Source: Metarhizium brunneum
Taxonomy: Eukaryota; Ascomycota; Sordariomycetes; Hypocreales; Clavicipitaceae
Reading direction: 5' to 3'
Length of the DNA stretch: 64,000 nt
Assembly (NCBI RefSeq): GCF_013426205.1
Contig: NC_089424.1
Span: 1,116,001 to 1,180,000, forward strand
Shown: piece after piece, positions 45,036 to 55,778 of the stretch
Layout: each line of letters starts with the position of its first letter
Numbering within the stretch: the first letter of the stretch is position 1
Notes under the pieces: model-generated
The model's input: the letters and a program-made list of their open reading frames with translations, nothing else
Databases searched by the model: none
What the model was told of the DNA's origin: nothing
Position numbers and translations under genes: made by a program

Positions 45036-46598
45036 ATGCTGCCAGGTGTCGTCAGGGTCGGCGAGGCCGGTCAGACCGCTGCCCGAACCTTCTCGCGCGC
45101 AGCCGTGAACTCGAGCCGATACCGCAGTCTCTCGACCGCTCGTCAGAATGCTGCCTCTCGACCGACTGCCCGTGCAGCGACACCCTCTTTGACCTCGACC
45201 CGATCCCTCAACAGCGCCGTCCCAAGGACATCCGCCCTCTCTGCCGCCTCCTCACCCACCAGCAACAGGATCCGCGAGATCGTCGCCCAGACCATCAGTA
45301 ACATTGGCAGCAAGCGCGAGACAGCAGCCTACCTCCGCGTCTTCACCGTCACCGACCAGCAATTCGCCGTCATCAAGGTCGGTGGTGCGATTCTCCGAGA
45401 CTACCTCGATGAGCTATGCGGTAGCATCCTCCTGCTCTACGAGCTCGGTCTATACCCGATTGTCGTCCACGGCGGCGGTCCGCAGCTGAACTCTCTCCTA
45501 GAGGCTGCTGGCGTGGAGCCGCAGTTCGAGGGAGGCATCCGAGTGACGGATGTAAAGACTCTGGGTATCGCGAGAAAGCTCTTCCTGGAGGAGAATGCGA
45601 GGTTTATTGAGCGTTTAGACTCTCTTGGCGTTGCGACTCGTGCTATTCAGGGTGCTTTCAGGGCTACTTACCTTGATAAGGAGAAGTGGCAGTATGTCGG
45701 TAAGATCACTGAGGTCAGGACACAGGCTATCGAGAGTAGCATTAGGGCCGGCTATGTGCCGATTCTTACTTCAATGGCTGAGGGCGATGACGGTCACCTC
45801 CTGAATGTCAACGCAGACGTTGCGGCTGCTGAGCTTGCTCGTGCTCTCAAGCCTCTCAAGGTCGTCTACCTCTCAGAAAAGGGCGGTCTCTTCAACGGCG
45901 AGGACAAGAAGATCTCTCAGATCAACCTCGATGAGGAGCTTGAAACCATCAGTCGTCAGCCATTCTTCAAGTTCGGAACACGTCTGAAGATCCTGGAGAT
46001 CCATGATCTGCTCAAGGATCTGCCTCGCAGCTCCAGTGTCGCTATCATTCACCCCAGTGATCTTGAGAAGGAGCTGTTCACCGACTCTGGTGCTGGCACG
46101 CTCATCCGTCTTGGCGACCGCATCCAGAAGGCCACTTCCATTTCCGAGTTCAAGGACATCGAGAAGCTCAAGGCCGCCCTTGTCGGCAGCTCTCAGGGTC
46201 TCGACACTGAAGCTTCAGTTGACACATTCATCAACTCACTAGAGGAGAAGAAATTCTCCGCATACTACGACGACGCCATGCAATGCATTGCCATCGTCAA
46301 GCCCGGTGGCGCGAAGCAGACAATGGCTGTCCTCACAAGCCTTTCCACCACCAAATCTGGCTGGCTCAGTGGCATGATGGACAACATCTTCACTGCCATC
46401 AAGCAGGATTACCCGACTTTGGCCTGGGCGGTCGATGAGAGGGATGAGAACCTGGCGTGGTTCTTTGAGAGGTCTGATGGCAGCTTCCATAATGATGGCA
46501 GGGTGCTGTTCTACTATGGAACTTCGATGCGCTCGGATGCTCTGGTTCCTGTTTATGAGGATTTCTTAAAGAGTGGACAGGCTACGCCTAGCGAGTAG
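45036..46598 (+). CDS. Stand-alone N-acetylglutamate kinase with NAT regulatory domain (truncated ARG5,6 type)
   Basis: Intronless, 520 aa from the ATG of MLPGVVRVG. The Ser/Arg/Ala-rich first 70 residues look like a mitochondrial presequence. The amino-acid kinase domain follows: FAVIKVGGAIL (Lys near 114), YPIVVHGGGPQLN, GGIRVTD, LLNVNADVAAAELA, VVYLSEKGGL. Then comes the vertebrate-like NAT domain (KFSAYYDDAMQCIAIV, LAWAVDERDENLAWFFERSDGSF, VLFYYG). It ends at DFLKSGQATPSE. In fungi this protein normally continues into N-acetyl-glutamyl-phosphate reductase as one polyprotein; here the reductase is absent and no trace lies downstream. The product catalyses the second step of ornithine/arginine synthesis. 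As a probable extra copy it may raise ornithine supply or resist feedback or a product inhibitor. It lies between AT-rich relics, and its relation to the NRPS cluster is positional. Confidence 0.88.
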   Translation: MLPGVVRVGEAGQTAARTFSRAAVNSSRYRSLSTARQNAASRPTARAATPSLTSTRSLNSAVPRTSALSAASSPTSNRIREIVAQTISNIGSKRETAAYLRVFTVTDQQFAVIKVGGAILRDYLDELCGSILLLYELGLYPIVVHGGGPQLNSLLEAAGVEPQFEGGIRVTDVKTLGIARKLFLEENARFIERLDSLGVATRAIQGAFRATYLDKEKWQYVGKITEVRTQAIESSIRAGYVPILTSMAEGDDGHLLNVNADVAAAELARALKPLKVVYLSEKGGLFNGEDKKISQINLDEELETISRQPFFKFGTRLKILEIHDLLKDLPRSSSVAIIHPSDLEKELFTDSGAGTLIRLGDRIQKATSISEFKDIEKLKAALVGSSQGLDTEASVDTFINSLEEKKFSAYYDDAMQCIAIVKPGGAKQTMAVLTSLSTTKSGWLSGMMDNIFTAIKQDYPTLAWAVDERDENLAWFFERSDGSFHNDGRVLFYYGTSMRSDALVPVYEDFLKSGQATPSE

Positions 46599-47256
46599 CG
46601 CCCTCACTGGGGGAGGCTTTTCTATAGACATGCTTTGATATCAATACCAGTCCTTTCGCAGACACCAAATGACCAGTTCAAGAATCGAGTTCGGTAACGT
46701 GCAAGCTCGAGCTATCCATGGAGTCAGTGCCCATGACAACTTACTCTAGCAGACATGGCAGTGGAATCGGATCATCATGGGACAATCAACATGGGAGTAT
46801 GTGAGATGAGTATTCCTATGATACGATCCATGACATCATCCAATCAATAAATTACAAAAGCTATCAACGCTAAAAGCAAGAAGCCGCCCAGAGGTATATA
46901 TCCCTGAGTATCCCGTATCAGCGCCTAAAAGAATCTCTGGTATCAAAAGAGTAGTCCTGATTTGCTCTCGCAGAACTCTCATATACAAAACGCCTTTCGC
47001 TTGGCGTTTCAATCGTAAAGTAGGTAAGTGCTGTAATCCTCTCCTATCTCTTCCTTCGTGAATCGCGAAGCGCATCGCGGTCCGTATGCCGCAGAGAATC
47101 ATTGCGATAAAATGATGTACAATAATTGGACGCTTCGCTGTCCGTGTCCGTACGCTGTGGAGGACGAAAAGAGGCATGCAACGGCTTGCGTTGTTAATAT
47201 GTAGGATGTCTTCGCACTGCGAACGAGCATGTTTTTCGATGATGAGTTGGTACCTC
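46599..47256. other. Intergenic, convergent gene ends
   Basis: No similarity to the missing reductase half of ARG5,6 could be read in any frame. Nothing else supported. Confidence 0.55.
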
Positions 47257-48216
47257 TCAGCCATCGAGACAGGTGCTGGCGTCAAGCTCTTCTGCTACAG
47301 CCCTTCCCTTTGTACCATCCTTTGGTAATGCCGTCATCTTCGACGTGCTCCTGTATCTTTTACGCATCCGAGCCGACTTGTGCACGACACGAGGGCAGAG
47401 CGAAGCAGCTTGTGCGGACGTCCTGTAGTACAGAGGATCGCCAGCGCGTCTTGGTGCTGCGGACAATAGTTCTTTGCGTCGGGCAGATACGGCGATGGTG
47501 CATGTTAGTGGCTCTTCGTGGCCTTCATTGGTGGCTGTGGTGTCGACGAAGAGCTCAACGTCTGGCACGAAAGCTTCTGGCGAGGATGTGTGATGCTGAG
47601 AGGTAGTCTGGTTTGACTGAGAGTCCTCCATGTCGACCATATGTGCTGTTGAAGACTTAACGTACGGCGGCTCTGCGGTGGTGATGGGAACCGTATATTG
47701 ATGATGCTCAAGGTTGTGAGAGTGATCATCCTCAAGTGTATTGGCTTCCGGATCTCCATTAACATGATCGACTTCTATCGGCTGAGAGAAGCCGTTCGGC
47801 GAGAAGATGTACGATGATTTCCAGTACCGATCTTGCAGAGCGAGCGTCTGTAGGCTTATCGCGTCGGTGAGCTGCTCGAACACCTGGGGTTGTGGTTGTG
47901 CATCGGGTTGGAGTGTTGCGTCCTGAGTCCGGCTTGGACTTGATATGTCATTTTTTGCGAAAGACGAGTCTTGTATCAAGTAAATGGCTGTCCTTGTTGC
48001 GCATGGTACGCAAGGTTGTGTTTCGTTTGAGTTCGTGTGTTGTGAGTGAGTCGGTATGGGCGAGGCATGTCGCGAAGCCTCGCCCGGCGCAGCGCCCGGC
48101 TCGCTCATAACGCTGGATAGGACATGAGTGGCAGCCGATGCGTGTAAAGCGGCTGTCCTGAATGAAGTGATCTCATCGATCGCGTGGTCGTCGTTGTTCA
48201 GTCGCTCTGCCGGCAT
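47257..48216 (-). CDS. Hypothetical hydrophilic protein, 319 aa
   Basis: Single open frame of 319 codons from the ATG of MPAERLNND; a slightly longer frame starts with TTG. The protein is polar, rich in Ser, Thr, His, Gln and Pro, with no signal peptide, membrane segment or recognised domain. It has a basic tail (KSARMRKRYRSTSK). Sequence complexity and an open frame of this length in normal-GC DNA support coding, but nothing confirms it. It converges on the acetylglutamate kinase gene and lies inside the segment bounded by AT-rich relics. Confidence 0.45.
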   Translation of the reverse strand: MPAERLNNDDHAIDEITSFRTAALHASAATHVLSSVMSEPGAAPGEASRHASPIPTHSQHTNSNETQPCVPCATRTAIYLIQDSSFAKNDISSPSRTQDATLQPDAQPQPQVFEQLTDAISLQTLALQDRYWKSSYIFSPNGFSQPIEVDHVNGDPEANTLEDDHSHNLEHHQYTVPITTAEPPYVKSSTAHMVDMEDSQSNQTTSQHHTSSPEAFVPDVELFVDTTATNEGHEEPLTCTIAVSARRKELLSAAPRRAGDPLYYRTSAQAASLCPRVVHKSARMRKRYRSTSKMTALPKDGTKGRAVAEELDASTCLDG

Positions 48217-48289
48217 GCAAAGACCAGAGGTGCTAGACAAGGCGTTTACATAGTTGCAAGAGCATACGGTGACGATCCCACCGAATAGA

Positions 48290-48930
48290 TGGAGACAACT
48301 ACGAGTATTAAATAGGTTAACATGGCTAAGTCTTTTGCTATTCTTAGAGTTCTTAATCTGCTAGCTTTTATTTCTTTTTATAAAGCTGCTTACAGCAAAA
48401 GGTTAACTTTTTATTTTCTTGCCCTTATAGGCTTGAATAAAGGTGATTAAAGGTAATGCTCACTGAGCAGGGGTGATCACAGTCTGAGCAAGAGCGGCGG
48501 TGCTGACTAACCGAGCCCGGGCGCGGGACTCCCGGGTTTCGTTGCAGACTACCTAGGTAGTTGGCTGACCTGGTGGCTAGGGTAAGGGTTAGGTCTATTT
48601 TGGTCTCTAGGCTATATGCCCTTCTAGTTTTCCTTTTCCAATTGAAATCCACAAAATCCGAGACTTGTAATGCTTTATATATTGAAAGAAATCAATAGCT
48701 GTTATGACAAAGGTTAGTAGATGGCAGTTAGTAATAGCTATTTGCTTCTAAGTCTTCATAGCTATATATATAGCTTCTACCTATAGCGTGCTTCTTGTAG
48801 TGGCAGGCCACCCGGCAGCAGCTGCTCGAGGTCAGAAAAAACAAGGCTCAAGAGCAAATACTCTACATATAGCTAGAAGCCTTGTAGGTAGGGTTAGGGC
48901 TAGGTGCCTAAATTAACGGCTTGACAGACC
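48290..48930. repeat. AT-rich repeat relic tract
   Basis: Runs of TA-rich sequence rich in TAGCTA, CTATATATATAG and CTAG patterns, plus degenerate TTAGGG-like bits near 48580 and 48885. The look is that of RIP-mutated transposon remains; no ends or coding motif can be defined. Confidence 0.5.
48463..48479 (+). repeat. Right copy of the 17-bp border motif
   Basis: CTGAGCAGGGGTGATCA, one mismatch to 41411-41427, same orientation, 7.05 kb apart. Confidence 0.6.
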
Positions 48931-51900
48931 AAGTCAACCAGACGTTACCAATCGTGACAAACATGAACACGTTACATATTACCGCCTTTATCATCTCGTT
49001 CCGAATAAGCCATCACTTTATTAGAGGCCCAAAATGCCTAGAGAAGACATATACCAGCCTTTTCGACCTTTTTATCGAACTCGTTTATGCTTTGGCGCCT
49101 ACGGTCGAACCCATTATCCACTCGCAGGTTTCCCTCAGACCTCCTTTGTCCAGAATGTCCTTGACAACCCGCTGGTCATGTCGTCGTGGATTTGTTTTGA
49201 TCATCTTCTTGCTTTGCTAGCAAGTCTTTTCAGCTAGATTAGGGAATAGATTAGCTCGGAACTTGCTGTGCCCTGTTGCAGCACCTGAGCAGTGTGTATT
49301 AATGGAAAAGACATATAAGTAAATATATTCATTGTAAGCGTTTGATAATACCCTTTTTCAAGTGGCGATAGAAGATGGTGCGACAAATCTCGACCTTTAT
49401 AAGAAAAATGTGAAATTTTACGTCGTCACGGTGCGGCAAGAGCTAGATCTAGAACCTAGGGCCTGGAGAGGTAACAATTCAATTCAAAGATAATCTCGTA
49501 TGGTGTCAATAGGCCCTTGGCTCTGAATAAACGGAAGATCAGCAATGGCCAGATTATACACATGAAAGAAACAGAGATACCCGAGGCTTCTAGCGGGTTC
49601 GTGGTCGCTTGTAACGGCGCTGGGCTTTGTTGAACTCCAACCGTCTGGTGTAACACAACATTCACGTCCATGTGCGAATTGATCGTAGGCAATGTCAGCG
49701 GCCTGTCCGAGGGAACACGCGCACAGACCTAAAAGACGATCCGAACCCACCAGACAGATCAATTATGCACTTGTACGCCTGTAGAAGCTAGCTGAACAGT
49801 AGGGCGGCGGCGAGTCAGTCGGTTAGTGAAGGGGCTTACACAGGCAAGACAGAGATTTACAGATTCGACATCGGCATAATACCCTCCGACGCAGCTGGTA
49901 ACCATCTAGTCGCTACATCTTGCTCCTTCATCTTGGCCTAGGCTCGCCGCCTCGGTCATGTTTTTAAGGGACGTCATGGGATGACGGCTGTTTACCGTTG
50001 CAAAATTGTATAAAATAGATCGCCTTGGCGGGGGGCCGTGTAGGCAGCAACTCCATGTACGTTCTAATTTGGACTGCCTCGACAGGTGGCGGAGATGAGT
50101 ACTACAGCGCGCTCTATCGTGCCGCCTTGCGGGCGAGGGCGTCTGGTTCAAATATCAGACATATCAACGGTCGTCTGGTTGAATACTAGGCACCCCAATC
50201 AGCTGGTCAAAGTCCTAGACCTTCTAGAAGTCCATGTTGCTACGAAACACGCATTCTCCATGGAGAACAAGCGACGCGACCCACAAAAGAAAATCTTCAC
50301 CGGCCGGCCAAGGCTCCGCCGCCACGGCGGAGAGTTCCTTGTACAGACGTATTTTTTTCCTTGTCGAGTTTCGCCAGGCCAGGGGGGTCGTGACGCCTTT
50401 TGCCAGAGTCACGGGAGGGCGCAGGCAGTGGCGTGATGCGGCTCCTCGGTGGCGTATGCATCTCGATTCTTGATGCGCGGTTCTCATGAATGACGGCAAC
50501 CTTGTTGGCATGCGAACTAATCGCGGCCGTTTGCTTAATTTAGTTACTTTGCCACAACGATTGGGTGCATAAATGATGCATGAAGGTTTTCTCAGAAAAG
50601 GGGCAAGGGGGGGGGTGTTCTCACCGACAAAATAAATGGACGCATTCAATCGCTTCATCGGCCCATCATGACCGCTGTGGACATAACCCCGTTGCAATTT
50701 ACTCGTCGTGCGCATGTTGGACACAAAGTTTGTTTGCGTACACAAGACTGCTCATCAAGGCCCAAGGTGAGGTGAGGGCGTTTTATCCCGAAGCTATGCG
50801 GCGCGAGGGCCCCGCTGCGTGCCGAAGCCGCGTCGGCTTAAACGGAACAGGGCCGAATGGAAATGAGACAAATTAATGAGAAAATAATGAAAAAAGATAG
50901 ATCCCTGGTAATAGGGTTTGTGCTACGTATTCTACACCTTGGCCGAGGTGTTCATGTGAGTGCATTCGTGTTATCCCTGTAATTTCTTGTTAATTTGGTC
51001 GCTTCTGGAAATGCGGCGGATGGCGGATATGCGGAAGGCGGATGAGGGAGCGCTCACGATGAGGCCAACGAGGCATTGCCATCGGCCGGGGGCCACATAG
51101 GTAGTGCAAAGATTGCATTTTTGGTTTTCCGTCGTGCAATCGCTCCCGCATATGGCCAGATGCCAAAGCCGAAGCCCCATGCTTGACAGCAGAATACCAC
51201 GGCAGGTCGGCGCGGTGGTTGACCATGGTGTAAGCCGATGGGAAGGGCTGCAGATCCAATGTTGGCTAGTGACGGCGCCAGCCCTTGTCACACTTTATTC
51301 CCGAGCCTGACACTTGTCCTTTCCCGACAGCCCTTCTCCGAGTCACCGAGATCACAAGGGCGCCATTTGCATGTTGCAGCCTTAGTCGCCGTTGGCTCGG
51401 TTCATTCCGAGGTGAGTGAGGTGAGGTTGGCTTGCCCAGGGGGTTATGACACTACGTTTCCACTGCTGGCGGTGGCTGGGACACCGCTCTGATCCAGATG
51501 ATTAAATAACACGTGAGCGTGCTTGCAGTAAGGTACCCCCAGGTGCCGGTACATGTTGGGCTCGAAGAGCAAATCATCACCAACCTGGTGGTGCCTGGCA
51601 GACTCCATGTCAATACTCGCGCAACAATAAATGTAGCACCGCGGGGACTCCAAGATATGTATGGCCAAAAAAAAACCCGGGGAACAATCCCCAGATCAGA
51701 ACCAACGGGTCCGATCATGGAGCCGCGTCCAGGAAGCCCAACATCATTATTCAATATCAACGAGTCTGGAAGCATTGCCTGGGCCAACTCCGTTGTCGGA
51801 GCGGGAACAAGAAACGGGGAGCGGGAAGAGCCTCAGGGAACCTGACGATGGAGACATTACCATATCGGGCAGTTGGATGGCATGCTACGCGGCAAGGCGT

Positions 51901-54898
51901 CATCTGACTCGTAGACTGAAGGATGAGGCTTTGCGACATGTGAGGAGCATGTACAAGAACCGAGTACCACGCATCGTGTACATGGCTGTAGTATTTGCAT
52001 CAATAAAGCACTCCGTACTCGGTACCTAGATGTCCCCTGATGGACCAAAAGGTCAAAAGGTAACTTTGGAGGAAGAACATGCTCTGCATCCTTGGCTTGA
52101 CCTTGGATGCGACACATGGTTCTCCCACGCCACTGGCGAATCATGACTGGGAATGGAGCAACGATGTTGTCAATCTGCGGCAGGAGCAGCGTATGTGGGT
52201 TCGCCGTGGGTTCACTTGGGATCGATTTATTGCCTGCAGAGTTTTGGTTCTTGTGTAAGGGAGTGTGGAATACCTTGAAGGTACTTGGCGTATGTTTCTG
52301 TCAGGTGAAGATGTGGGCCGGCGGTCATGAACACCGGCGGGAGGGTTTGGCCACGAGGAATCTGGATGGCTGGACAAGGGCTTGAGAAACGCGTGCTATA
52401 GCGAATGGCGACGCCGACGTGCCATGTGCCATGTGAAATGAATTTCGAGCAACATTTAGGATCCGACTGCGCTGTGCTGCACACATGAAACAAATGGCAG
52501 CGCCGACTTGCGGTGTACGAATTGTAAAGTTCTCGCTGATCCCTTGCGTTTGGGAAGCAAGCTTTAAAAGTGGATCCGACATCGGCTTGACGCTGGCTCC
52601 TTCCTTGCCTCCGATGTCTGGCTGGGTAGCGGTTGCAGCTGTTGTCGTCTCTGAATTCTAGTTGGCTGGCCCGGCTGCTGTTATTAGATGACGGCCAACT
52701 TGGCAGCATGTGGGCATCGTACGGAACATTAAAACAGTACAGTATTATTCACCAGACTGGCAATATGGCCCAGACAGAATATTCGCCCACTGCCAAGTAT
52801 ATTAAGATAGTTTATTTAATATGTTACAGTGTACCCCGTACCTGGTCAGCTACTTTTCACTTCGCATCGGCGATCGTGGCAACCAGGTGGCTGCATGCTG
52901 AAGAATGGGCAGATTGCTGATTCCATAAGCACACGTGTTTGCCCGCGACATTGATACCTCGTGGACTCCATTGACTCATCGGCTACGCGCCTTGTATTGA
53001 CATGCGTATCAAATAAAAAAATAATACTAATTGCAAAGGATGGCGCCAACGGAGACTAGTAGGTACATGCAACCGTAATGCAAAATCGTGCTCATCAAGG
53101 ACAGTCTGAACTGAGCGACTCGTGCGAAAAGTACTGGGGGGCATGTGATGGGACCCCCTTGCGCGTGTTGTTGGTGTGATTTGGGCCAAGGCGCCCTCTC
53201 ACGAGTACACGGCACCCGAGTACCTGCGCACACCAACTTGCGGCCTGGCACTCCGTGCTCGGGACTCGGAAAAGGGCAACTGGTCGACCGGGCTGCCGTT
53301 CCGCCGCGGGTCCCGCCCACTGGTTTGAATGTTTGGGAGTGGCACGTTCCCAGCTTGGCCTGGCTAGTTGGTGCGCGCATGTCATTCCAACAAGGGCGCA
53401 AGCCATGACATGTCCCAGCAACGCCGCTGGCCAGCTTTGGTATTATTTGATTCGACCAGATTCCACAAACGAGCACATCATGGCAAAGACGAAGCTCCCC
53501 GACGCGCAGCGCCGCAATCCGGAGCTCAGTGATGCCTCGAAGCAAGGTCTTGGCCCGTCCCACAATTTGTACTCTACCAATGTACATGCGCCTTTCAGGT
53601 GGTTAATCCGTTCGCCTTGGCCTCGCACGCCCTACAGACAGCCACCGTTGACGTCCAGGTCACAGGTTGGAAGCCGAAGCCGAACAATCACGACATTGCT
53701 GGATTGGGGTGAAGCGTGGGAGTCATAGTCAGCCACTTTTGGGGGATTTGAAAGCAACAGCTGCAAGAGCCGATGCAGGTACCTTGGTTGTACTCGCTGT
53801 TGCTTGCATAGCGTCGCTGCTGGCGATGAGTTTCAAAGCTGACGAAGCATTCGTTTGGTCAAGGTACGGCCATGAATGATACGACTGTCAAATGGTCTGG
53901 TGTCTGGTGCATGCAACTATACCATCGAAGCCAACTGAACGGTGTCAGCCAGTGGTACCAGCCCAGTCTTGTTTTCAGCGCCACTGGCACCCCAATGCCC
54001 ACCCACGCTTACCGTTGGAGGCAGGAATACAGAGAACAGCCAGCGTTGGAACACCACAAGACTCCATGTCCGTGCATGTGCTCCATTGCGCGATGCCTCC
54101 AAAGTCGAAAGACCCGAGAAAAAAAAAACAAGCGTCCTGCTGGGAAGGGGTCCTTTGGTTTCTTTTTTTCAAAGTAATTTTTTAACCCTAACTGCTCATT
54201 GATAGCCCTTTCTGGTGGATTCTACCCGACTGGCACTAAGCTTAATGTTGCCTCCAAAGGCAGGCACAACCGGCCATGCATAAAGTTAGGTACATGTGTA
54301 CTTGTACCTTGGTAATTAAGTTACGGAGCCCACCTCAGTCTATGCCCGGGTCTGCCCACTGTAAAACAAAAAGAGGCAAGTGACTGGACTTCTGGCTCAA
54401 GCAGCGTTTGGTGGATGCGGGCGACCAGTCTGCCACTGCATTCTCAAACACTCGAATGCGTCAGGGCCGTGGAGCGCTGTACCACCCGCTGAAGACGGAC
54501 TGCCCTCCCTGTGTTGCGTGCGGCATCCACTCGGTGGGGCTCCGCCGGTGCAGAGTACGGAGTACTTCCTGGCACCTGGCCCCAGAGTACTAAGGGAAGA
54601 GTCAAGTTTAGAAAAAAAATCAAGTCACCAGGTGTCGCGCCAGACCCATCCCGGCCCAGCACCGCCAGGTACAGCCAAGGTACCTCCATGCCAACTCTGC
54701 ATAGGGTACCCACGCATTCGTTCTCGCGCCCACGCCTTTCGACCATGACACATTGGTTCCGTAAAAGGTGGATCCTCCAAGCAGGCGCGTGGATCGACTC
54801 TGCCCTTTTTTTTTTTTGCTTGTTTTTTCGCCAACGGCCCAGCTCCGGCCGTAACATGCCGTTTCGTCGGCGCAACCTCGCACCACGTCGCGGGTTTG

Positions 54899-54905
54899 TA
54901 TATAA
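54899..54905 (+). promoter_or_regulatory. Candidate TATA box of the arrestin-like gene
   Basis: TATATAA about 880 nt upstream of the ATG. If used, the mRNA has a long 5' leader with several upstream ATGs, or a leader intron. Confidence 0.35.
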
Positions 54906-55778
54906 GATCGGGGCATGTCCTCTCCCTCCATGGATTCTGAAATGCCCCGTTATCGCACTTGTCCAGCATCTGGCTTTTGGCATTTGTAAATTGACCCCTG
55001 TTGGTAATTGTTTACTCTCTGTTGTTCTATCATCTGGCATCTGGCGAGCCGTGTACATTGACGACAACTTGTATGACCGCCTCACTGGCTTCACTTACAC
55101 CAACCCCCACGACGACGTTTACCTCCAGTAACTGCAACGGCCACTACACAACACCACCAATTTTGCAAAATCGGTGCCGGAATACACGCCAGCCGGGAAA
55201 AGGGAGAAGAAAAAAAAAGAAACAAATCAGCGTCACCAAGGCCACGGCACGGCCCACGTCGCATCGGCGGCCGTCACACCTGTTCGACTCGGTGTCTGCT
55301 GCACGGCTAGCGCCATCGGAGCAAATCCCCATCAATCATCGTCGCCACGGACATTGCCGCCCGTGTGCGCATACGTCAGGCCCCAATCGGACGGGAAGCA
55401 TTTTCCGTCCCAAAAACAGGTCGCACACCACCCAACCCGGCATTTACCTGCCGAGGAGCCGTCACCGCTGGTACGGGAGGGGAGGGCAATCGGCCAACAA
55501 GAAAAGCACAGACGAGGAGAATTCGTCCCGGCGACTCGATTTCGGCGTCTTGTGCCCCTCCGAGTAGACAATTCCCTTGCCAGCGCTGGGCATAGGAGGG
55601 GTACGTTCAAATTTGGTCTGAAGAGCTGCCCAAGGCCATCATCACCACCAGACGGGGCTTGGGTCCCACGAGCACAGTTGACGCTTTGGAATCCGACTCG
55701 ACGGGTGCTCCTTCCATTTGAATAGAATAGCTCGATACACAACGACACGCAGCAAGGCAACCTAACCTCCCGCCCATC

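Larger units (their letters stand above)
48241..55778. other. Gene-poor tract of about 7.5 kb
   Basis: Frames of up to about 200 codons occur on both strands but overlap each other, lack family motifs and contain homopolymer translations. None is reported as a gene. The left part is repeat relic. The right part contains a TATA box near 54899 and homopolymer runs (T12 near 54808, A8 near 54120), probably the promoter and long leader of the arrestin-like gene. Confidence 0.55.

Noticed and set aside
46836..47285. Possible reductase half of ARG5,6 downstream of the kinase
   Set aside because: No dehydrogenase fold or GxxG motif in any frame; the 149-codon frame here looks non-coding.
48540..48900. 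Telomere-like TTAGGG bits suggesting a chromosome end or internal telomere
   Set aside because: Only single degenerate units, not tandem arrays, inside AT-rich repeat relic.
53027..53587. 186-codon minus-strand frame
   Set aside because: No start context, no family motif, and opposing frames of similar length on the other strand.
54444..55725. Overlapping frames of about 180-225 codons on both strands
   Set aside because: They translate homopolymer runs, have no motifs and overlap each other; they fit the leader and promoter of the arrestin-like gene.
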